Of a stretch of DNA of 25,676 nucleotides, positions 21,327-25,676 are shown in pieces (position 1 is the first letter of the stretch; each line of letters starts with the position of its first letter). Under the pieces are notes generated by a model that did not search any database, had not been told where the DNA came from, and saw only the letters and a list, made by a program, of their open reading frames with translations. The stretch lies in contig CBCTCU010000039.1 in the NCBI GenBank assembly GCA_965145485.1, forward strand, positions 1 to 25,676. The letters are read 5' to 3'. This stretch comes from CABQCM01 sp965145485 (GTDB lineage: Bacteria > Bacillota > Clostridia > Oscillospirales > Acutalibacteraceae). The position numbers and the translations under genes are program-made.

Positions 21327-23843
21327 GTGGAATTGCAGGAACCGCACAACAAATTAATCGACGTCGACATTGTCAGCGAGATGCGAAAGTCCTTTCTCGA
21401 CTACTCCATGTCGGTCATCGTCGCCCGTGCGTTGCCCGATGTGCGCGACGGCCTCAAGCCGGTCCATCGCCGCATCCTTTACACCATGTACGAAAACTCC
21501 CTGACCCCCGACAAGCCCTATCGCAAATGCGCCGATACGGTCGGTTCGGTGCTGGGGCGGTACCATCCCCACGGCGACGCGTCGGTCTACGACGCGCTGG
21601 TGCGTCTGGCGCAGGATTTTTCCATGCGGTATATGCTGGTGGACGGGCACGGAAACTTTGGTTCGATCGACGGATATCCCGCCGCCGCCTACCGGTATAC
21701 CGAGGCCAGGATGAGCAAAATGGCCGTCGAGATGCTGCGGGACATTGATAAGGAAACGGTCGATTTTGCTCCCAACTACGACGACCGGTTGAAGGAACCG
21801 GTGGTCCTTCCTTCCCATTTCCCCTCTCTGCTGGTCAACGGCTCGTCGGGCATCGCGGTGGGCATGGCCACCAACATCCCGCCCCACAACCTGGGCGAGG
21901 TGGTCGACGGCATGTGCTACCTGATTGACCATCCCGACGCCACGGTCGACGAGCTCAATGAATTTATCAAGGGCCCCGACTTCCCCACCGGGGGCATCGT
22001 CATGGGCAGAAGCGGCATCCGCGCGGCCTACGCCACCGGGCGCGGGCGCATCATCGTGCGCGGGCGCGCCGAGATTGAGGAGAGCCGTTCCAACGCCTAC
22101 CGTATCGTCATCACCGAAATCCCCTACATGGTCAACAAGCTCAACCTGGTCAAATCCATGGTTGACCTGGTCAAGGAAAAGCGCATCGAGGGCATCGACG
22201 ACATCGTCGACCACTCCAACCGCGAGGGGATGCGCATTGTCGTCGAGCTCAAACGGGACGTCAATCCCCAGGTGGTCTTAAATCAGCTTTACAGCTTTAC
22301 CCAGCTTCAGACCACCTTTGGGGCGATCATGCTCGCGCTGGTGAACGGCGAGCCCAAGGTGCTCAACCTCAAGGAGATGCTCCAGCATTATATCGACTAC
22401 CAGTGCGAGGTGGTCGTGCGCCGCACGAAATACGAGCTTCGCAAGGCGCAGGAGCGCGCTCATATCGTTGAGGCGCTGAAAGTGGCCATCGACTTTATCG
22501 ACGAGGTCATCGCCATCATCCGCTCCTCCAAGACCATCGCGGAAAGCAAGGAGCGGCTGATGGAGCGCTTCCAGTTCGACGACGCGCAGGCGACCTACGT
22601 TGTGCAGATGCGCCTGGGCCAGCTCACCGGTATGGAGAGAAGCAAGATCGAGGAGGAGCTCGCCGAGCTCAAGGCCCGCATTGCCGATTTGTCCGATATC
22701 CTCTCGAGCGACGAGCGCATCCACACCATCGTCAAGGAGGAGGCGCTGGTCGTGCGCGACAAATACGTCGACGACCGCCGCACCGAGATCACCACCGTGT
22801 CGGGCGAGGTGGACATCGAGGACCTCATCCCGGTGGAGGAATGCGTGCTGACCATGACCCACATGGGCTACATCAAGCGCCAGCCGAGCGACACCTACCA
22901 CATCCAGCGCCGCGGCGGGCGGGGAATCAGCGGCATGTCGCGGCGGGACGAGGACTTTGCCGAGAGCATGTTTACCTGCTCCTCTCATGACTACATCCTC
23001 TTCTTCTCCAACCGCGGCCGGGTCTACCGGCTGAAGGCCTACGAGGTGCCGGAGGGCAGCCGTACCTCCAAGGGGATGAACATTGTCAACCTCCTGCCCA
23101 TCGAGGGGGAGGAAAAGATCACGGCCATGATCCGGGTATCGGAGTTTGAAGAGGACAAGTACCTGTGCATGGTCACCAAGCAGGGCATCATCAAGCGTAC
23201 TCCTTTGTGCGCGTATAATACCGCCCGCAAGGGGGGCATTATCGCCATCACCCTCGACGAGGGGGACGAGCTGCGCTGGGTTCGACTGACCGGCGGGGAG
23301 GACGAGTTGATCGTCGCGACCCGTAAGGGAATGGCCATCCGTTTCAGCGAGACCGACGCCAGGCCGCTCGGGCGTACCGCCCGCGGGGTGCGCGCCATCA
23401 CGCTGTCGGAAGAGAAAAACGGCGCTCCCGACGAGGTGGTCGGCATGTCGATTGTGCGCGCCGGCGCAACTTTGCTGACTGTTACCGAGACAGGCTATGG
23501 CCGCCGTTCGAGTTATGAGGATTACCGGCTGCAATCCCGCGCCGGCAAGGGTATCACCAACTACCGTACCGCGCTGTACGGCGATGTGGCCGCCATCAAG
23601 TCGGTCGACGAGGGGGACGATATCATCATGATTTCCTCGGGCGGGGTCATCATCCGCATCGAGGCCAACCAGGTCAACCTGCTCTCCCGCCCGGCCAAGG
23701 GCGTGCGGGTCATGCGGCTGGACGAGGGGGAGAAGCTGGTTACCCTCGCACGCGCCGAGCATGAGGAGCCGCAGGACGATGAGCCGGACGAAGACGGCCA
23801 GGAGGCTCCGCAGGACGAAAACGCCGAGACGGCGGACGAATAA
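21327..23843 (+). CDS. gyrA: DNA gyrase subunit A
   Basis: GyrA cuts and rejoins both DNA strands during supercoiling. The protein is 838 residues. The N-terminal breakage-reunion domain has LDYSMSVIVARALPDVRDGL, the quinolone region HPHGDASVYDALVRLAQ and the catalytic Tyr124 in AAYRYTEAR. The C-terminal wrapping domain has the GyrA box QRRGGRG in HIQRRGGRGISGM, which separates gyrase from topoisomerase IV. The final 28 residues are very acidic. The start is GTG at 21327-21329 behind AAAAAGGTGA. In the quinolone region the position of E. coli Ser83 is Ala85, while the Asp87 equivalent Asp89 is kept. It is separated from gyrB by three membrane genes. Confidence 0.97.
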   Translation: MELQEPHNKLIDVDIVSEMRKSFLDYSMSVIVARALPDVRDGLKPVHRRILYTMYENSLTPDKPYRKCADTVGSVLGRYHPHGDASVYDALVRLAQDFSMRYMLVDGHGNFGSIDGYPAAAYRYTEARMSKMAVEMLRDIDKETVDFAPNYDDRLKEPVVLPSHFPSLLVNGSSGIAVGMATNIPPHNLGEVVDGMCYLIDHPDATVDELNEFIKGPDFPTGGIVMGRSGIRAAYATGRGRIIVRGRAEIEESRSNAYRIVITEIPYMVNKLNLVKSMVDLVKEKRIEGIDDIVDHSNREGMRIVVELKRDVNPQVVLNQLYSFTQLQTTFGAIMLALVNGEPKVLNLKEMLQHYIDYQCEVVVRRTKYELRKAQERAHIVEALKVAIDFIDEVIAIIRSSKTIAESKERLMERFQFDDAQATYVVQMRLGQLTGMERSKIEEELAELKARIADLSDILSSDERIHTIVKEEALVVRDKYVDDRRTEITTVSGEVDIEDLIPVEECVLTMTHMGYIKRQPSDTYHIQRRGGRGISGMSRRDEDFAESMFTCSSHDYILFFSNRGRVYRLKAYEVPEGSRTSKGMNIVNLLPIEGEEKITAMIRVSEFEEDKYLCMVTKQGIIKRTPLCAYNTARKGGIIAITLDEGDELRWVRLTGGEDELIVATRKGMAIRFSETDARPLGRTARGVRAITLSEEKNGAPDEVVGMSIVRAGATLLTVTETGYGRRSSYEDYRLQSRAGKGITNYRTALYGDVAAIKSVDEGDDIIMISSGGVIIRIEANQVNLLSRPAKGVRVMRLDEGEKLVTLARAEHEEPQDDEPDEDGQEAPQDENAETADE

Positions 23844-23849
23844 GCAAGC

Positions 23850-23879
23850 ATCCCGGTCCGGTGACCCGGGCCGGGATTT
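23850..23879 (+). terminator. gyrA terminator
   Basis: ATCCCGG (23850-23856) pairs with CCGGGAT (23871-23877), with an inner CCGG-TGA-CCCGG stem possible. It begins 7 bases past the gyrA stop and is followed by a short TTT, so it is a moderate terminator. Confidence 0.6.
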
Positions 23880-24016
23880 CTGCAACCTGGAAGGTATGCC
23901 TCCCCCGCTCCCACGGCCGGTTCAGCCGGCGGGGAGCGCATACATACCGGCCGCCCATCACAGGGCCTGCGGCAAGGGCGCGCGTGCCATACGGGACTAT
24001 ACGGAAAGCCGGCCAT

Positions 24017-24129
24017 TTACCCTGCCCGGCGGGAAAGCGGAGGCGGGGTGCTTTTCCGGGCGGAGCCTAGGCGCTTACCCTGCCCGGCGGGAAAGCGGAC
24101 GCAGGGTGCCGGATGAGCAGAGCTTAGTC
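24017..24129. repeat. Short tandem duplication, period 58 bp
   Basis: TTACCCTGCCCGGCGGGAAA begins at 24017 and again at 24075, and each is followed by GCGGA.GC.GGGTGC and a diverging tail. It sits in the 362-base gyrA-phosphotransferase spacer, in which I see no gene. Confidence 0.75.
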
Positions 24130-24205
24130 TATTTTTTGCCGTTGGAGCCCGGCTGTATCCCGATCAAGAGGATTGGCCGCCCGCTGCGGGAGAGGGAGGA
24201 AACCA

Positions 24206-25168
24206 ATGAAGTCGTCTTTATATCGTGAGCTGACGCCGGACGAATTGGCCAAGGTGGTTGCTTTGGCGCTTCACACCGAGATTCTTTCATCCCGGCTGCT
24301 GTCGGGGGGATTGTTTAACACCACCTACCTTGTGGATACGCAGGGCATGGGCAAGGTGGTGCTGCGGGTCGGGCCGGTCAACCGGCATCGGTTGATGCCC
24401 TTTGAGCACCGCCTGATGGAAGCCGAATGCGAAGCCTATGCCTTATGCCGGCAGCAGGGCATTCCGGTCTCGGAGGTGCTGGCCCTCGATACGGAGAAAA
24501 AATGGATCGGCCGCGACGTCATGATCGTCCGTTATATTCCCAGCCTGCCGCTGATCGAGGCGGTCTTGAAGCCTGAGGACAGGGCGCGGATTGACCGTGA
24601 CATCGGCAGGGCCACCGCCAAAATGCACCGCATCACCCAACGCCGGTTTGGCCGGCTGCCGGAGGTGCGCGCCGGCAAGGGGTTTGAGCGCTGGAGCGAT
24701 TTTCTGCTCGATGAATTTGAGCAGTGGGAAGGCGTAGCCGCGCCTTCCGGGATTTTTACCCCGCATCAGCTTGGGCAAATGCGCCGGCTTTGGATCCAGT
24801 ATGCTCCCCTGCTCGACGAGGTGCGCACGCCCAGCCTGGTGCACACCGATCTGTGGGAGGGCAATCTGCTCGTGCGCACCGACACGCCGCGGCCCGAGTT
24901 TGCCGCCATCATTGACGCCGACCGGGCGCTGTGGGGGGATGCGGAGTTTGAGTTTTCCTCCATTCGCTGGATGCTCAACGACGACTTTTTGGCAGGCTAT
25001 GGCCGCGATATTTCCCATGAGGGCGCGCATGGGACGCGCCAAAGCCTGTATTGCCTGCTCTGCGGGCTGTGGAACGCCTATGTGTATGAGGTGGAGTACA
25101 ACGACCATGAGCAGATGATACGCACGCGCGATGAGGTGCGGGAAATACTGCGGCGGCTGACAGCGTAA
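24206..25168 (+). CDS. APH/choline-kinase-fold phosphotransferase
   Basis: A 320-residue kinase-like protein of the aminoglycoside phosphotransferase (APH) superfamily, whose members phosphorylate small molecules such as aminoglycosides, choline, homoserine or fructosamine. The N-lobe has GGLFNTTYLV (glycine-rich loop) and VVLRVGPV (Lys replaced by Arg in the usual nucleotide-binding strand). The catalytic loop LVHTDLWEGNLLV has Asp215 and Asn220, and IIDADRALWGDAEFEF holds the Mg-binding Asp237 and the conserved D-x-E. ATG 24206 follows GGGAGGA; an in-frame codon 33 bases upstream lacks a site. The fold is clear; the substrate is not. It is a single gene after the gyrA terminator, with no sign of a resistance island. 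Confidence 0.85.
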   Translation: MKSSLYRELTPDELAKVVALALHTEILSSRLLSGGLFNTTYLVDTQGMGKVVLRVGPVNRHRLMPFEHRLMEAECEAYALCRQQGIPVSEVLALDTEKKWIGRDVMIVRYIPSLPLIEAVLKPEDRARIDRDIGRATAKMHRITQRRFGRLPEVRAGKGFERWSDFLLDEFEQWEGVAAPSGIFTPHQLGQMRRLWIQYAPLLDEVRTPSLVHTDLWEGNLLVRTDTPRPEFAAIIDADRALWGDAEFEFSSIRWMLNDDFLAGYGRDISHEGAHGTRQSLYCLLCGLWNAYVYEVEYNDHEQMIRTRDEVREILRRLTA

Positions 25169-25676
25169 CATCGGTAAAAGGGCGCTGGCATGGAGCAGAT
25201 CGCTCTTGCCACGGCGAGAAGGCTGGGGAAGGCCTTGTTGGGCAGGTGGCCTGTCGGGTAGCGCCCATGTCCCACCCGTTATAGCGCAACTAAAAAATGA
25301 AGGACAACCCCCGGCAGTCCTGTTCTAAACAATGCAAAGGTGGCGTTGTCTTAATTTTTTCAGCGGTGGTTTTTGGAACACTGGTACGGGGCGGCTTGCG
25401 ACTGGAAAGGGCGCGCCCGGCTACAGCCGTGGTATCCCATCGGATGCGCCCGGCCGGGAATCGAGGGTGCGCTTTGCGCTCCACCAGGCACGGCGGGCGG
25501 CGTGCACCCGGCTTTTTGCCTTGTCGCTTCATTGGGCGCGGCGCTAGGTCGTGGGAGTCCCCCTGCCGGAATCGAGCGCGCCGAGCAGGGGCAGGGCGGC
25601 CCACGGCAGCCCGGCTATGCTGCGCCCGGCTACAGCCGTGGTATCCCATCGGATGCGCCCGGCCGGGAATCGAGGG
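25169..25676. other. Right-edge spacer with no supportable gene
   Basis: About 500 bases of GC-rich sequence. Its only structure is the 55-bp direct repeat listed separately. Minus-strand frames pass through the repeats and look accidental; I see no binding site or family resemblance. Confidence 0.5.
25413..25676. repeat. 55-bp direct repeat, 209 bp apart, running off the window
   Basis: Bases 25413-25467 and 25622-25676 are identical over all 55 bases by eye (core CGGCTACAGCCGTGG and CCGGCCGGGAATCGAGGG). The second copy ends exactly at the window end, so both the true length of the repeat and the number of copies are unknown. Confidence 0.85.

Noticed and set aside
25290..25649. A 119-residue minus-strand frame at the right edge.
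   Set aside because: It runs through both copies of the 55-bp repeat and has a basic, low-complexity composition with no binding site.
1..25676. rRNA, tRNA, prophage, insertion sequence transposase, toxin-antitoxin or defence genes.
   Set aside because: None could be recognised on either strand; every sizeable coding region is accounted for by the genes listed.

Overview
The window looks like the chromosomal replication-origin region of a GC-rich (roughly 60% by eye) anaerobic Firmicute of class Clostridia. A member of the Oscillospiraceae/Ruminococcaceae group is my best guess, by inference. The reasons are the order dnaA - dnaN - yaaA (S4) - recF - remB (DUF370) - gyrB - gyrA, a Firmicutes-type HPr with both His15 and Ser46, QueH-type queuosine synthesis, AAGGAGG-like ribosome binding sites and frequent GTG/TTG starts. 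No rRNA or tRNA gene was seen.

Left arm (1-10239). After a pair of repeated small reading frames at the left edge come three minus-strand envelope genes in transcription order: a membrane-anchored FHA protein, a SEDS glycosyltransferase (RodA/FtsW type) and a class B penicillin-binding protein. They are separated by long non-coding spacers, one holding a 65-bp tandem repeat. Next are a minus-strand URO-D-like protein, a 51-residue protein, HPr on the plus strand with a good promoter and a strong terminator, a minus-strand YpsA-like SLOG protein with a near-consensus promoter, and queH on the plus strand.

Origin and right arm (10240-25676). dnaA has a strong promoter followed almost at once by a terminator-like hairpin, so attenuation is possible. 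The dnaA-dnaN gap carries a perfect DnaA box, several near matches and an AT-rich stretch, and is the likely oriC. dnaN, an S4 protein with a long tail, recF, remB and gyrB follow codirectionally. Between gyrB and gyrA sit three small membrane proteins (a zinc-ribbon protein and two YcxB-like proteins). After gyrA comes an APH/choline-kinase-fold phosphotransferase.

The most unusual property is the spacers. They are long and hold several independent tandem duplications (periods about 149, 65, 197-209, 58 and 209 bp), a pair of about 265-bp dispersed elements with terminal inverted repeats (after the FHA promoter region and directly after gyrB), and a diverged repeat pair around the 51-residue gene. 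No complete new defence or metabolic system was found. The best leads are the MITE-like element, the dnaA leader hairpin, the gyrB-gyrA membrane-protein trio and the small-ORF repeat at the left edge.
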